Positions 35,233 to 45,758 are shown, counted from the stretch's first letter. The stretch: 50,020 bases of DNA from Acidobacteria bacterium UBA7540 (GCA_002478145.1 DLMI01000204.1:1-50020); one strand, 5' to 3'. Notes: generated by a model from the sequence alone, not told the origin. Numbers and translations are program-made.

Positions 35233-37443
35233 ATGCAGCGAAGCGTTCGAATCCTTCTAAGTAAGTTCTCAATTGCCGGGCTGGTATTTGGCCTGTCTGT
35301 GGCGCCTTTGGCGCTGGAGGGGCAAGGCACAGACGCCGGAGCGCAACAGGCCGGCACACCCCGCCAAGCGTTTCTCTTACGCAGCCAGACCAATGTGGTG
35401 CTCGTGGACGTCCGGGTAACGGCGAAGGGAAAACTGGTGACCGACCTGACGGCGAAAGACTTCCGGGTTTTCGAAGACGGGGCGCCGCAAACCATCACGT
35501 CCTTCAGCCTGGAGAACGTCGAGAAGCTGGCGCAAGCAAACACCACAAACGGCCCCCCGCCCACCATTGACCTGGATAAACTCCCGCCCAATGTTCCGGC
35601 GGCGACCGTCTTGCAGGACCACCGGCTTACGCTGCTGTTCTTCGATGTGTCCTCGATGCAGCCGGACGACCTGATGCGCGCCACCAAAGCAGCCACCACG
35701 TTCGTGCAGAAAAGGCTGACCCCGGCGGATCTCGTGGCTGTTGTCACTTACACCTCGAGCTTGCGGGTGGTCCAGAACTTCACCAACAACCGCGATGCTC
35801 TTACCAAAGCGCTGAATGGCATCCTGGTGGGAGAGGAATCGTCCAACCTGGCCGCTAACGGAAACGTGGGCGAAGCCGGCACCACCAGCGCGTCGGGTGA
35901 AGAAGCGGTCACGCAGGATGTTTCCGACGCCTTCACGCCTGACGAAACCGAGTTCAATATCTTCAACACCGATGAAAAGCTCGCGGCTATCGAATCCCTT
36001 GCGGAAATGTTGCGCGGGGTTCCAGGGCGGAAATCGGTCATTCACTTCTCGAGCGGCATCACGGGCACCGGGATCGAAAACCAGGCGCAGTTGCTGGCCA
36101 CCGTCGCCGCTGCCAACCAGTCGAACGTCTCACTCTACACCATGGATACGCGAGGCTTGATGGCGCTGCCGCCCGGGGGCGATGCAACTTCTGCAAGTCC
36201 TTCCGGTACGGCTGTGTATAGTGGTTCGGCGGTGTCTTCCCAGATTTCCGCGATGCACAGCAGCCGGGAAACCCTGGCCTCGCTGGCGCAGGATACCGGG
36301 GGCAGGACTTTCTACGACACAAACGATTTTGGCGAGGCTTTCCAGGAAGTCCAATCGGAAAACTCCAGCTATTACTTGCTGGGCTATTCCCCCACCAACA
36401 CTCGCTCCGACGGCCGGTTCCGGAGAATCCGCGTCGAGGTAATGCGGCCCGGTGTGAAAATTCAAGCTCGGCCCGGCTACTTCGCCCCCAAGAATTTCCG
36501 CCAATTCACGCGCGAAGACAAAGAAGCGCAGCTTCAGCAGGCAATAAATCTCGATCAACCGTTTCTCGACTTGCCCTTTGTGGTTGACGCCTCGTACTTC
36601 CTCCGTCCTGACAACACCTACTATGTTGTGCTGGCGGCTAAAATCCCGGGCTCATCGGTGCAGTTGCTGAAGAAATCCAATACGCATGAAACGGAATTCG
36701 ATTTCATCTGGCGGGCCACCGACCCGTCCGGAAAGCCGCTTGGAGTGCTGCGGGACACGCTGCCGGTAAAGGTGAGCGGTGAATCGTACGACATACTGCT
36801 GGCCGGCAATTTCCTCTATGAAGGCAGTCTGGTGCTCCCGCCGGGGAAGTACCAACTAAAGGTCCTGGTCAGGGAAAACCAAAGCGGAAAAATGGGGACT
36901 TTCGAAGAGCCGCTGGTTTTGCCTCCCGTCTCGTCGGGCGGACTCGCCCTGAGTTCGGTGGTACTTTCCAATGAGGTGAAAGCAAGTGAGACGGGCAAGG
37001 GGCGCAGAAGCAAGTCCAAAGCTGAAAGCGACAATCCGCTGAACCTGGGAGATAAATCCGTATTGCCAAGTGTGACGAGTGTATTCCGAACCAATCAGGA
37101 TCTTTTCGTACTACTCCAATCCTACGCGGGGAAATCAGCCTCCAAAGCGAGTGCGGCGGAAGCCGCGAATGCCGCTGCGGTCCCACCCTCGGTGGCGCTG
37201 GCCTTTTTCCGAAGAGGCGTGAAGGTGGCGGACGCCGGGCCCTTTCCTGGAAAGGTGGGAAAATCCTCCGAGGGCAAGGCGAGCTACTTTGTCGAGATTC
37301 CGCTCGCAAAGTTTCACCCAGGCCGCTACACTTTGCAGGTGAATGTGCTCGATCCCGCGCATGACCGCGTTGCCTTCGCAAGAGTACCGCTGGCGGTTGT
37401 TCCTGCGCCACCGCGGCCTGCTCCGAGTGGAACCGGCGGGTAA
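35233..37443 (+). CDS. Secreted VWFA-related protein of the acidobacterial type
   Basis: 736 residues. Signal peptide about 1-33. The segment TNVVLVDVRVTAKGKLVTDL, then DFRVFEDGAPQTITSF, is the entry to the 'VWFA-related Acidobacterial domain' family. The VWA-like core (about 130-390) includes LTLLFFDVSSMQPDDLMRA (variant of the DxSxS metal site) and GRKSVIHFSSG. The C-terminal half is beta-rich. The function of the family is unknown; secretion and ligand binding are inferred. The ATG at 35233 has AAGGA upstream and gives a proper signal peptide; an upstream in-frame ATG at 35182 lies in repeat DNA. Confidence 0.85.
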   Translation: MQRSVRILLSKFSIAGLVFGLSVAPLALEGQGTDAGAQQAGTPRQAFLLRSQTNVVLVDVRVTAKGKLVTDLTAKDFRVFEDGAPQTITSFSLENVEKLAQANTTNGPPPTIDLDKLPPNVPAATVLQDHRLTLLFFDVSSMQPDDLMRATKAATTFVQKRLTPADLVAVVTYTSSLRVVQNFTNNRDALTKALNGILVGEESSNLAANGNVGEAGTTSASGEEAVTQDVSDAFTPDETEFNIFNTDEKLAAIESLAEMLRGVPGRKSVIHFSSGITGTGIENQAQLLATVAAANQSNVSLYTMDTRGLMALPPGGDATSASPSGTAVYSGSAVSSQISAMHSSRETLASLAQDTGGRTFYDTNDFGEAFQEVQSENSSYYLLGYSPTNTRSDGRFRRIRVEVMRPGVKIQARPGYFAPKNFRQFTREDKEAQLQQAINLDQPFLDLPFVVDASYFLRPDNTYYVVLAAKIPGSSVQLLKKSNTHETEFDFIWRATDPSGKPLGVLRDTLPVKVSGESYDILLAGNFLYEGSLVLPPGKYQLKVLVRENQSGKMGTFEEPLVLPPVSSGGLALSSVVLSNEVKASETGKGRRSKSKAESDNPLNLGDKSVLPSVTSVFRTNQDLFVLLQSYAGKSASKASAAEAANAAAVPPSVALAFFRRGVKVADAGPFPGKVGKSSEGKASYFVEIPLAKFHPGRYTLQVNVLDPAHDRVAFARVPLAVVPAPPRPAPSGTGG

Positions 37444-37500
37444 GGGTTGACGGAAGACCCTCGCATTTTGAGAAGCCCGACAAATTGGCGCAGATTTTTC

Positions 37501-37529
37501 TTGACACGATTCGCGCATTTTCGTAGGAT
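37501..37529 (+). promoter_or_regulatory. Promoter of the met operon
   Basis: TTGACA at 37501-37506 and TAGGAT at 37524-37529 with a 17-nt spacer. The transcript would begin near 37536, just before the riboswitch. Confidence 0.7.
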
Positions 37530-37567
37530 GTTTCTGACAATTGAATATTTGATTCAGTAACCCTGAA

Positions 37568-37676
37568 TCTCATCTAGAGTGGCCGAGGGACGGGCCCGAT
37601 GACGCCACGACAACCGCTCCGATAAAAGATCGGGGGACAGGTGCCAACTCCCGCCCGGATATGGGGAAGATGAGAG
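37568..37676 (+). promoter_or_regulatory. SAM-I (S-box) riboswitch
   Basis: P1 pairs CTCATCT (37569-37575) with AGATGAG (37668-37674). Conserved core elements are GAGGGACGGGCCCGATGA and ACAACC in the first half and GGTGCCAACTCC in the second, as in S-box RNAs that bind S-adenosylmethionine. When SAM is bound, P1 holds the anti-antiterminator and the downstream terminator forms, so metYXW would be shut off when SAM is plentiful. Confidence 0.93.
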
Positions 37677-37697
37677 GGGCCGAACGGTATGTAACGA

Positions 37698-37724
37698 GCC
37701 TCTTCCCAACCGGAAGGGGCTTTT
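37698..37724 (+). terminator. Terminator of the SAM-I riboswitch expression platform
   Basis: GCCTCTTCC pairs fully (one G-U) with GGAAGGGGC around CAACC, followed by TTTT. It lies 22 nt after P1. The 3' strand of P1 and the following GAGAGGGG can pair with CCTCTTC, giving the alternative antiterminator. Confidence 0.85.
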
Positions 37725-37734
37725 GAGTTTATAG

Positions 37735-39087
<1,353 letters not shown>

Positions 39088-39117
39088 GCTAGCGGGACCG
39101 TCGGCTGAAGTTTCTGG

Positions 39118-39191
39118 CCCTCTCCCCCTTGGGGGAGAGGGTGGCCCGCGCCGGCGCTTTCTTCAGCCGGCGCGGGACGGGTGAGGGGGTC
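39118..39191. repeat. CCCTCTCCCCCTTGGGGGAG palindromic repeat, copy 1
   Basis: CCCTCTCCCCC/GGGGGAGAGGG hairpin, then a GC hairpin (CCCGCGCCGGC with GCCGGCGCGGG) and GGGTGAGGGGGT. It ends 9 nt before the metX start, so part of the repeat forms the metX leader. A second copy is at 45713-45758. Confidence 0.8.
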
Positions 39192-39200
39192 GAAGAGAGA

Positions 39201-40340
39201 ATGGCAGAAGAAGGCTCAGTCGGAATCGTCGAAACCAAGTACCTCACGTTTGCCACGCCCCCCAACGAGATAACCCTGGAGTGCGGGCGAACCCTGGGAC
39301 CCATCACTCTTGCCTACGAGACCTATGGCGAACTGAATGAGGCCAGGGACAATGCCATTCTGGTCGTTCATGCGCTCTCCGGGGACGCCCATGCGGCCGG
39401 ATATCATCATCCTCGTGACAAGCAACCTGGCTGGTGGGATATCATGATCGGCCCGGGGAGGGCTTTCGACACTCGGAAGTACTTTGTCGTTTGCTCAAAC
39501 ATTGTCGGGGGATGCCAGGGCTCGACCGGACCCAGTTCCATCAACCCTCGAACCGGGCGACCCTACGGGCTCTCCTTCCCCATGGTCACGATTCGCGATT
39601 GGGTTGACACCCAGAAAGTGCTTATCGACCACCTGGGGATCAAGCGGTTGCTCGGTGTGGTGGGCGGGTCAACGGGCGGGATGCAAGTCTTGCAGTGGGT
39701 GGTCAGTTACCCTGACATGGTGCGCCTCGCTATCCCAATCGCCACCACGAGCAGGCTGTCGGCCCAGGCCATTGCCTTCAACGAGGTCGGTCGTATGGCT
39801 ATTCAATCCGATCCCAACTGGCGGGAAGGAGACTACTACGGGAAGACGCTCCCCCGCCGGGGTCTGGCCATTGCCAGGATGATCGGCCACATTACCTATC
39901 TTTCCGACCGTTCCATGCACCAGAAGTTTGGCCGCAAGCTGCAAGACAAGTCTGCTTATGGTTACAATTTTCTTACCGATTTCCAGGTGGAAAGCTATCT
40001 GCGCTACAAGGGAGATCATTTCGTCAATCGCTTCGACGCAAACTCCTACCTCTACATCACCAAGGCGATGGACTACTTCGACTTGAGCCAAGCCTACGGG
40101 AGTCTGGAAGAGGCTCTTGCCGGGGTCAAAGCCAAGTTCCTTGTCATCTCATTTTCGTCGGACTGGTTGTTCCCAACCTACATGTCGAAAGAAACTGCCA
40201 GCGCTTTGCGCCGCATTCATGCCTATGTGATTTTCACGGAAATTCAGACTGACTACGGGCATGATGCCTTCTTGCTGGAATCTGAACAACTGAGTTCGCT
40301 CATCCGCAACTTTCTTAGCCACGGTTGGAAGCAGAAGTGA
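39201..40340 (+). CDS. metX: Homoserine O-acetyltransferase
   Basis: 379 residues, alpha/beta-hydrolase fold. It acetylates homoserine for the MetY reaction. The region [15 protein letters not shown] (oxyanion), nucleophile elbow [15 protein letters not shown] (Ser), and catalytic Asp and His in [10 protein letters not shown] and [10 protein letters not shown] are visible. Succinyl- versus acetyl-CoA preference cannot be read reliably, but the neighbour metY supports acetyl. The ATG at 39201 gives the normal start (the frame extends to 39129 through a repeat). Confidence 0.94.
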   Translation: MAEEGSVGIVETKYLTFATPPNEITLECGRTLGPITLAYETYGELNEARDNAILVVHALSGDAHAAGYHHPRDKQPGWWDIMIGPGRAFDTRKYFVVCSNIVGGCQGSTGPSSINPRTGRPYGLSFPMVTIRDWVDTQKVLIDHLGIKRLLGVVGGSTGGMQVLQWVVSYPDMVRLAIPIATTSRLSAQAIAFNEVGRMAIQSDPNWREGDYYGKTLPRRGLAIARMIGHITYLSDRSMHQKFGRKLQDKSAYGYNFLTDFQVESYLRYKGDHFVNRFDANSYLYITKAMDYFDLSQAYGSLEEALAGVKAKFLVISFSSDWLFPTYMSKETASALRRIHAYVIFTEIQTDYGHDAFLLESEQLSSLIRNFLSHGWKQK

Positions 40341-40346
40341 TCGTCT

Positions 40347-41015
40347 ATGAGTGAATTAACTGAAGAGATTCGATTGCCTGAGACCGGGGCTGTCGTACGC
40401 CTTACTCCTGAACACAAGCGGATTATCAGCCTCATCGAAGAAGGCGCACGGGTCGTGGACCTGGGCTGCGGCGAGGGTGACCTTCTCCTGGCGCTCAAGC
40501 TTTTGAAAGGAGTCCGGGCGGAGGGCATTGAGCTGTCGGAGGCCTGCATCCAGGCCTGTGTCGCCAAGGGCCTGTTCAGCGTTCACCATGGTGATTTGGA
40601 CGAAGGATTGGCGGATTACCCGGACAAGTCAGTGGACTACGTGATCTCGACCAATACCATCCAAGTCTTGCATCGGCCCATGGTCCTCATCCGGGAGATG
40701 GCACGCGTAGGCAAGCGATGTATCGTTAGCTTTCCGAATTTCGCTCACTGGCCGGCGCGCTTGCAGCTTGCCCTTAAAGGTCACATGCCCAAGACCCCAA
40801 AGCTGCCCTATGAGTGGTACGAGACGCTCAACATCCACCTGACCACCCTCCATGACTTCCGGGATTTCTGCCGAAAAGCTGGGTTAAAGGTGCTGCGAGA
40901 AATCCCGCTTCGAACCTCGGCCCCCGGAAAGTGCACCGAGGTGAGACTTCTCCCCAACCTGCGGGCTGACACAGCAATTTTCGTCCTCGAAGAGGCCCTG
41001 CCCCCCGCCAACTAA
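40347..41015 (+). CDS. metW: Methionine biosynthesis protein MetW
   Basis: 222 residues, a methyltransferase-like fold. The nucleotide loop VVDLGCGEGDLLLAL, VDYVISTNTIQVLHRP and IVSFPNFAHWPARLQL are the marks of MetW, which works with MetX in homoserine acetylation. It begins 6 nt after the metX stop and closes the metY-metX-metW operon. Confidence 0.93.
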   Translation: MSELTEEIRLPETGAVVRLTPEHKRIISLIEEGARVVDLGCGEGDLLLALKLLKGVRAEGIELSEACIQACVAKGLFSVHHGDLDEGLADYPDKSVDYVISTNTIQVLHRPMVLIREMARVGKRCIVSFPNFAHWPARLQLALKGHMPKTPKLPYEWYETLNIHLTTLHDFRDFCRKAGLKVLREIPLRTSAPGKCTEVRLLPNLRADTAIFVLEEALPPAN

Positions 41016-41381
41016 TCCGCATTTCTCAGCGCGGGTCTGGAAGGGCGGGGCTTCAGCCCCGCCGTTACAAGGCCTTCCTGATTATTCCTGTGTCCCGTGC
41101 CCCCCGCAGTCCCGCGCCTGCGGGACTGCGGGGGGCACGGGACCAACAGAGGGCGGGAGCCGCGATTCCGGCGGGGCTGAAGCCCCGCCCTTCCGGCAGC
41201 CCGCTAAGTGCGTCGGAACGTGGTGAGAAATCCGGGCTAATCCCGGATTCGGAAGTTAGAGTTGTGCCCCTGCTGCGCGGACGCGTCGCACGTCCGAGGC
41301 CTTCATATTGTCAGCCACTGGGAACAAACGGATCGCAGAGCGACGCGAGCCCCGAAGGCGCCGGCGTGAAGAACTCCCTTC
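41016..41381. other. Intergenic region with a large nested palindrome
   Basis: No gene. A palindromic element fills 41039-41194. The remaining part (41195-41381) shows no clear feature; it lies between convergent metW and the AzgA-like gene. Confidence 0.7.
41039..41194. mobile_element. 156-bp element with 26-bp inverted ends and an inner palindrome
   Basis: Ends: GGAAGGGCGGGGCTTCAGCC with CCGCCG, inverted at 41169-41194. Inside (41092-41143) is a 24-bp perfect inverted repeat, GTCCCGTGCCCCCCGCAGTC plus CCGC, around a GCCT loop. There is no coding capacity. The GGGGCTTCAGCCCC/GGGGCTGAAGCCCC arms are themselves hairpins. Confidence 0.85.
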
Positions 41382-42746
41382 CTACAAGATCAAGAATTGA
41401 ACGACAAACAGGGCAGCGAAGATATAGGTAAGAACTGGGCACTCCCGCCAACGTCCGGTCGCCAGCTTGGCGACAGAATAAGAAATGAGACCGAAGGCAA
41501 TCCCATCCGCGATACTGAAGGTCAGAGGGATTCCCACCACGGTCAGGAATGCCGGCAGGTACTCCGTGGGGTCGTCCCATTCAAATTCCCGAAGCACCTT
41601 TAGCATCATTGAGCCCACTACGATGAGCGCGGGCGCGAGGGTGGGATAGCGGATGATGGGATTGTGGCCGGCGTCCACCCCGACGGCGATTCCTCCGCCA
41701 ATCATGGAGGCAAGCGGGCTGAAAAACATTGAGGCGAAGAGCAGCGCCGCCGTGACCAGGCTCGCCAAGCCGGTGCGAGCACCGTCCGAGACCCCGGCAG
41801 CGGATTCGATATAGCAGGTAATCGTTGATGTGCCGAGTCCAGCCCCCACCGTGGTCCCGACTGCGTCTGCAAACAAAGCGCGGTCCACACGGGGAAGCTT
41901 TCCCTCGCGCAGCAATCCTGCTTGCTGCCCCACGCCCACTAGCGTCCCCACGGTGTCGAACAAAGCAAGGTAGAAAAGCACGAAGATTGCGGAAGCGAGC
42001 TTTGTGGGCTGAAGCGCGAGCAGCCCGCGCAGGTCGAACTTCATAAACGTGGACGCCAGGTGGAGTTCGGATGAGAAGGCCCCCTGGTAATGGACCAGCC
42101 GGAAAGCAGCGGCGATTGCCGTGGTCGCAAGGATGCCAATCAAAATCGCCCCACGAGCCCGAAAAGCCAGAAGCACGAGCATGACGAGAAGACCCAGAAT
42201 GCTCACCAGCGTGGCCGGTTGCCGGAAATCGCCGAGGCGAACCAGCGTTCCCGGAGCGGCGACCACCAAGCCTCCGTACTCGAGTCCAATCAGCGTGATG
42301 AACAGGCCGATCCCTGCGGCGATCCCGCATTTCAAAGATTGCGGAATGGAGTTCACGATCTGGGCACGAATGCCAGTCAGCGTAATCGCCACAAAGAAGA
42401 TCCCCGCCAGCAGCACCGCCGCCAGCGCTTGCTGCCAGGTTAAACCAAACCCCAGGGGCGCCACGCCGCAGAGTGTGTACACGAAGAAGAAATTCTCTCC
42501 CATGCCCGGAGCAAGGGCCACTGGATAGTTGGCGATCAAGCCCATAAGCAACGTGGAAAGCGCCCCGGCCAGGCAGGTGGCCGCCAGGACGGCGCGAAAA
42601 TCCATTCCGGCCTGCGAAAGCACTCCCGGCTGGACGAAGATGATGTAAGACATCGCCAGAAAAGTGGTGATGCCGCCAATCACCTCGCGCTCGAGGGTGG
42701 TGCCGTGGGATTCAAGCTGGAAGAACCGAATGAAGACGTCCTTCAT
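41382..42746 (-). CDS. AzgA-type purine (adenine/guanine/hypoxanthine) permease
   Basis: 454 residues with about 12-14 membrane helices. Family marks are the N-terminal EVIGGITTFLAMSYIIFVQP, ANYPVALAPGMGENFFFVY, GTSTITCYIESAAGVSDGAR and VGIPLTFSIADGIAFGLISY, as in proton-coupled purine permeases of the AzgA/NCS2 group. purB lies just upstream on the same strand, in keeping with purine metabolism. No purine riboswitch is seen in the 440-nt upstream region. Confidence 0.92.
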   Translation of the reverse strand: MKDVFIRFFQLESHGTTLEREVIGGITTFLAMSYIIFVQPGVLSQAGMDFRAVLAATCLAGALSTLLMGLIANYPVALAPGMGENFFFVYTLCGVAPLGFGLTWQQALAAVLLAGIFFVAITLTGIRAQIVNSIPQSLKCGIAAGIGLFITLIGLEYGGLVVAAPGTLVRLGDFRQPATLVSILGLLVMLVLLAFRARGAILIGILATTAIAAAFRLVHYQGAFSSELHLASTFMKFDLRGLLALQPTKLASAIFVLFYLALFDTVGTLVGVGQQAGLLREGKLPRVDRALFADAVGTTVGAGLGTSTITCYIESAAGVSDGARTGLASLVTAALLFASMFFSPLASMIGGGIAVGVDAGHNPIIRYPTLAPALIVVGSMMLKVLREFEWDDPTEYLPAFLTVVGIPLTFSIADGIAFGLISYSVAKLATGRWRECPVLTYIFAALFVVQFLIL

Positions 42747-43188
42747 GGTCTCCTCCGCACCGAGGTATGAGTGGGTTCATCATCTGTGTGCCCAGCAGCT
42801 ACGCGCCCTTACCGAAAGGCCGCTGCCGGAAAGAAGGATGGCGCGGGAGCGGGAAAAGCAGGCAGCGAGCCATCGCAACTCAAACGGGGCACACCTGCCT
42901 TTCCACTTGCATTGGGAAAAGAGGCGAGGTAGTATTTGCTTGGGCGCGGTTGAGCCTGCACCGAAGAGTCGGGCACGGGGGTGAGAGCCCGGCCACGCTG
43001 GATGTGCTTCGGCACATAAGGTGTCGTTCCCTGTTTAGGCCTCCGCGCCCTTTCCCCTTCTCGTGGTGCTGTAGGGGGACGGCTTGCCGTCCCCTGATCG
43101 TTGGCCAGTCCGTCGTCGAGGGTAGGGCAAGCCCTACCCCTACAATTTGTAGGGGGACGGCTTGCCGTCACCTGAGGGCAACAAACGA
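42747..43188. other. Gap between purB and the purine permease
   Basis: No supported gene. The part next to purB holds a cluster of GC hairpins (43071-43174). The rest (42747-43070) shows no feature I can support. Confidence 0.6.
43071..43174. repeat. Three GGGGACGGC / GGTAGGGC hairpins
   Basis: GTAGGGGGACGGCTTGCCGT followed by CCCC (43071-43094), GGGTAGGGCAAGCCCTACCC (43120-43139), and a second GTAGGGGGACGGCTTGCCGT (43149-43168). They resemble the palindrome inserted in hisF and the one at 35149. Confidence 0.75.
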
Positions 43189-44487
43189 TTACGCCTTCCC
43201 GAACACTCTCCGGAAAATCTCATCCACGTGTTTCAGGTAGCGCTCCACGTTGAACACGCGCGCGATCTCGTCCGGCTTAAGGTAGCGGCGGATGTCCTCA
43301 TCGCGCTCCGCCAGGCTGCGGAAATCCTCGCCTGTTTCCCAAACCTGCATGGCGTTGCGCTGCACCCAGCGGTAGGCTTCTTCGCGCGACGCGCCTTTTT
43401 CCACAAGATCGAGCAGCAACTGCCCGGAAAAGATCAGGCCCTTCAGCAGGTCGAGATTTTCGCGCATGCGGCCGGGATACACGAACATGTTCTCCACGAG
43501 GTTGGTGGTTTTCGCCAGCAAGTAATCAAGCAGGATGGTCGAGTCCGGCAGGATCACACGCTCGACGGAAGAGTGCGAGATATCGCGTTCGTGCCAGAGT
43601 GCCACGTTTTCGAGCCCGGCCTGCGCGTTGGCGCGCACCACACGCGCCAATCCGCAGATCTGTTCCGCCGTGACCGGATTGCGCTTGTGGGGCATGGCGG
43701 ACGACCCCTTCTGCTCCGGCGAAAAGTATTCTTCCACCTCGCGCACTTCCGTGCGCTGCAAGCCGCGAACTTCCAGCGCAATCTTTTCCAGTGAAGCGGC
43801 GCCGACGGCCAGCGTGCAGAGGTAGAAGGCGTGCCGGTCGCGTTGAATGACCTGGGAGGAAACAGGGGCAGGACGCAATCCCAGGCGGTCGCAAATCTTC
43901 TTCTCAATGGAGGGCGCCAGATGCGTATAGCTGCCCACGGCGCCGGAGATCTTACCCACCCGCATCTGTTCTGCGGCATAGGCCAGGCGCTCCGTGTTGC
44001 GCCGGTTTTCCTCGAACCAGATGGCGAGCTTGCACCCGAAGGTGATGGGCTCTGCGTGGATACCGTGCGTGCGTCCGATCATCGGCGTGTGTTTGAATTC
44101 CAGGGCGCGCTTCTTCAAGACCTCGCCAAGGCGCCTGTAATCTGCCAGCAGCAACTGCGAAGCCTCGCGCACTTGCAGCGCCTGGGCGGTGTCCACGACG
44201 TCGTTCGAGGTGAGGCCGTAGTGCAGGTAGCGGCCCTCTCGCCCAACGTGCTCGGCCACGTTGGTGGTGAAGGCAATCACGTCGTGTTTCACCTGGCGCT
44301 CGATCTCGAGGATGCGCTCGACTTCGAAGCCCGCCTTGCGCCGGATGGCCCGCGCCGCGCTCTTCGGGATCAGGCCGGCTTCCGCTTCAACCTCCGCGGT
44401 AGCGATTTCCACTTCCAGCCATTTTTGGAATTTGTTCTGATCAGTCCAGATACTACCCATCTCCGGGCGAGTGTATCGAGGAATCAC
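43189..44487 (-). CDS. purB: Adenylosuccinate lyase
   Basis: 432 residues, fumarase/aspartase superfamily. It acts twice in purine synthesis, splitting SAICAR and adenylosuccinate. The signature GSSAMPHKRNP is at about 262-272; YLHYGLTSNDVVDTAQAL and PMIGRTHGIHAEPITFG supply other active-site residues. The start MIPRYTRPEMGSIWTD is standard. It is upstream of the purine permease. Confidence 0.96.
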   Translation of the reverse strand: MIPRYTRPEMGSIWTDQNKFQKWLEVEIATAEVEAEAGLIPKSAARAIRRKAGFEVERILEIERQVKHDVIAFTTNVAEHVGREGRYLHYGLTSNDVVDTAQALQVREASQLLLADYRRLGEVLKKRALEFKHTPMIGRTHGIHAEPITFGCKLAIWFEENRRNTERLAYAAEQMRVGKISGAVGSYTHLAPSIEKKICDRLGLRPAPVSSQVIQRDRHAFYLCTLAVGAASLEKIALEVRGLQRTEVREVEEYFSPEQKGSSAMPHKRNPVTAEQICGLARVVRANAQAGLENVALWHERDISHSSVERVILPDSTILLDYLLAKTTNLVENMFVYPGRMRENLDLLKGLIFSGQLLLDLVEKGASREEAYRWVQRNAMQVWETGEDFRSLAERDEDIRRYLKPDEIARVFNVERYLKHVDEIFRRVFGKA

Positions 44488-44542
44488 TTTGCGTCTCCCA
44501 ATTTGGACTAGGAATCCAAGTGGCCAATCGTAGCACAGGAAA

Positions 44543-44755
44543 GGATTCAGGAGTTAGCATTCGGGAGTGAGAAGGACGTGGAAGGTAGGTGGTAGATGGT
44601 AGGTGGGGACAGAAATTCGGCTTTCAGGTGTCAGATGACAGGGGCTGGTAATTGACGGCTTGGTGATTTTGAATTGCTTTCTATCCTCCCCTACTGCCCT
44701 CTGTCGACTGTCTACCCCTTTACTGACTCCTGAATCCCGAATCCTGAATCCTCCC
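44543..44755. repeat. Large nested heptad block between purB and the MBL gene
   Basis: Left arm 44543-44605, nine units: GGATTCA, GGAGTTA, GCATTCG, GGAGTGA, GAAGGAC, GTGGAAG, GTAGGTG, GTAGATG, GTAGGTG. Inner units: CAGGTGT, CAGATGA, CAGGGGC (44625-44645) and CCTACTG, CCCTCTG, TCGACTG, TCTACCC (44690-44717). Right arm 44721-44755: TACTGAC, TCCTGAA, TCCCGAA, TCCTGAA, TCCTCCC, inverted to the left arm. It ends 1 nt from the MBL stop codon. Confidence 0.88.
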
Positions 44756-44756
44756 C

Positions 44757-45536
44757 CTAAAACCTGAAGACCAGCGTAGGCGTCGTTTGGCAGGCGAGGT
44801 GCAGCTCGGCGCATCCGCCGCGAGTACGCTGGGCAAGAGCTTGCTCGGCGCTGAGGCGCGCAATCTCGGGATGGTTATTTGTTTCGCTCAAGTGGGCGAG
44901 CACCAGGACTTGCGCCCTGCCATCGAAATCTTCGGCGAGAAAGGCGGCGGTGGCGTTGTTTGAAAGGTGCCCGTGCCGGCTCATCACGCGTTGCTTCACG
45001 TACCACGGATAAGGGCCGACCTTCAGCATATCCAGGTCGTGGTTCGATTCAAAAATCAAACAATGGCACCCCTTCACGCGCTGCTTGACGACTTCCGGAA
45101 TATATCCGAGATCAGTGACCAGGCTAATTCGGATGCCCTGGGTATCAAACGTGAAGGCAACTGGATCTACCGCATCGTGCGGGATGGGGAAAGGCGTGAC
45201 CTCAATGTCGCCGATGCTGAACTTTTCACTGGCGACGAAGTGTTCGAAGCTTTGAATCCTGGTGTCCCAGCTCACGGCGTCGCGTGTGGGAGGGGAAATA
45301 TAAATGGGCAGCTTCCCGTCAAGAGCCAGCACCCGCAAACCGTAGATGTGGTCGGTATGCTCGTGGGAAACGACCACGGCGTCCAGACCATCGACAGGCT
45401 CGCCAATCACCGCCAGTCGCGCGTACGTCTCCCTACAGCTCAAGCCTGCGTCAATCAGCAGCCGCGTCTTTTCGGTCGCCAAGAGGGTGCAGTTACCCTT
45501 GCTGCCGCTCCCCAAAACGCAGACGCGGACGCTCAT
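44757..45536 (-). CDS. MBL-fold metallohydrolase, YycJ/WalJ-like
   Basis: 259 residues. The metallo-beta-lactamase metal motif HEHTDH is at residues 58-63 (VVSHEHTDHIYGL), with further ligands in PIPHDA, TDLGYI and VLAHLSETNNHP. The N-terminal VRVCVLGSGSKGNCTLL and RHGHLSNNATAAFLAED resemble YycJ-type nucleases, thought to act on DNA or cell-wall control in other bacteria. The substrate is not known here. The ATG at 45536 fits the family; an alternative at 45551 adds five residues. Confidence 0.85.
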   Translation of the reverse strand: MSVRVCVLGSGSKGNCTLLATEKTRLLIDAGLSCRETYARLAVIGEPVDGLDAVVVSHEHTDHIYGLRVLALDGKLPIYISPPTRDAVSWDTRIQSFEHFVASEKFSIGDIEVTPFPIPHDAVDPVAFTFDTQGIRISLVTDLGYIPEVVKQRVKGCHCLIFESNHDLDMLKVGPYPWYVKQRVMSRHGHLSNNATAAFLAEDFDGRAQVLVLAHLSETNNHPEIARLSAEQALAQRTRGGCAELHLACQTTPTLVFRF

Positions 45537-45553
45537 CGGTCCTCCCGGCAAGC

Positions 45554-45588
45554 GGAAGTGACGAGTGACGAGTGGCGAGTGGCAAGCC
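45554..45588. repeat. ACGAGTG heptad array
   Basis: GGAAGTG, ACGAGTG, ACGAGTG, GCGAGTG, GCAAGCC in perfect seven-base steps, just upstream of the MBL-fold gene. No clear inverted partner is visible. Confidence 0.85.
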
Positions 45589-45712
45589 AGAGCGTCGGTC
45601 TTATGACTTCCCTCTTCTCACACGGCATGAGCAAACGACTTGTGCTACGAAGTCCGTCCATTTGAATTAATCGCAATTATAACTCCAAATAAACATCGCA
45701 TTGCCCGCTAAA

Positions 45713-45758
45713 CAACCCCTCTCCCCCTTGGGGGAGAGGGGCCGGGGGTGAGGGGGTT
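45713..45758. repeat. CCCTCTCCCCCTTGGGGGAG palindromic repeat, copy 2
   Basis: AACCCCTCTCCCCCTTGGGG, GAGAGGGG, then GGGGGTGAGGGGGTT. It lacks the inner GC hairpin of the copy at 39118. Confidence 0.8.

Noticed and set aside
42747..43070. Purine riboswitch upstream of the AzgA-like permease
   Set aside because: I looked for the conserved three-way-junction core and loop motifs and did not see them.
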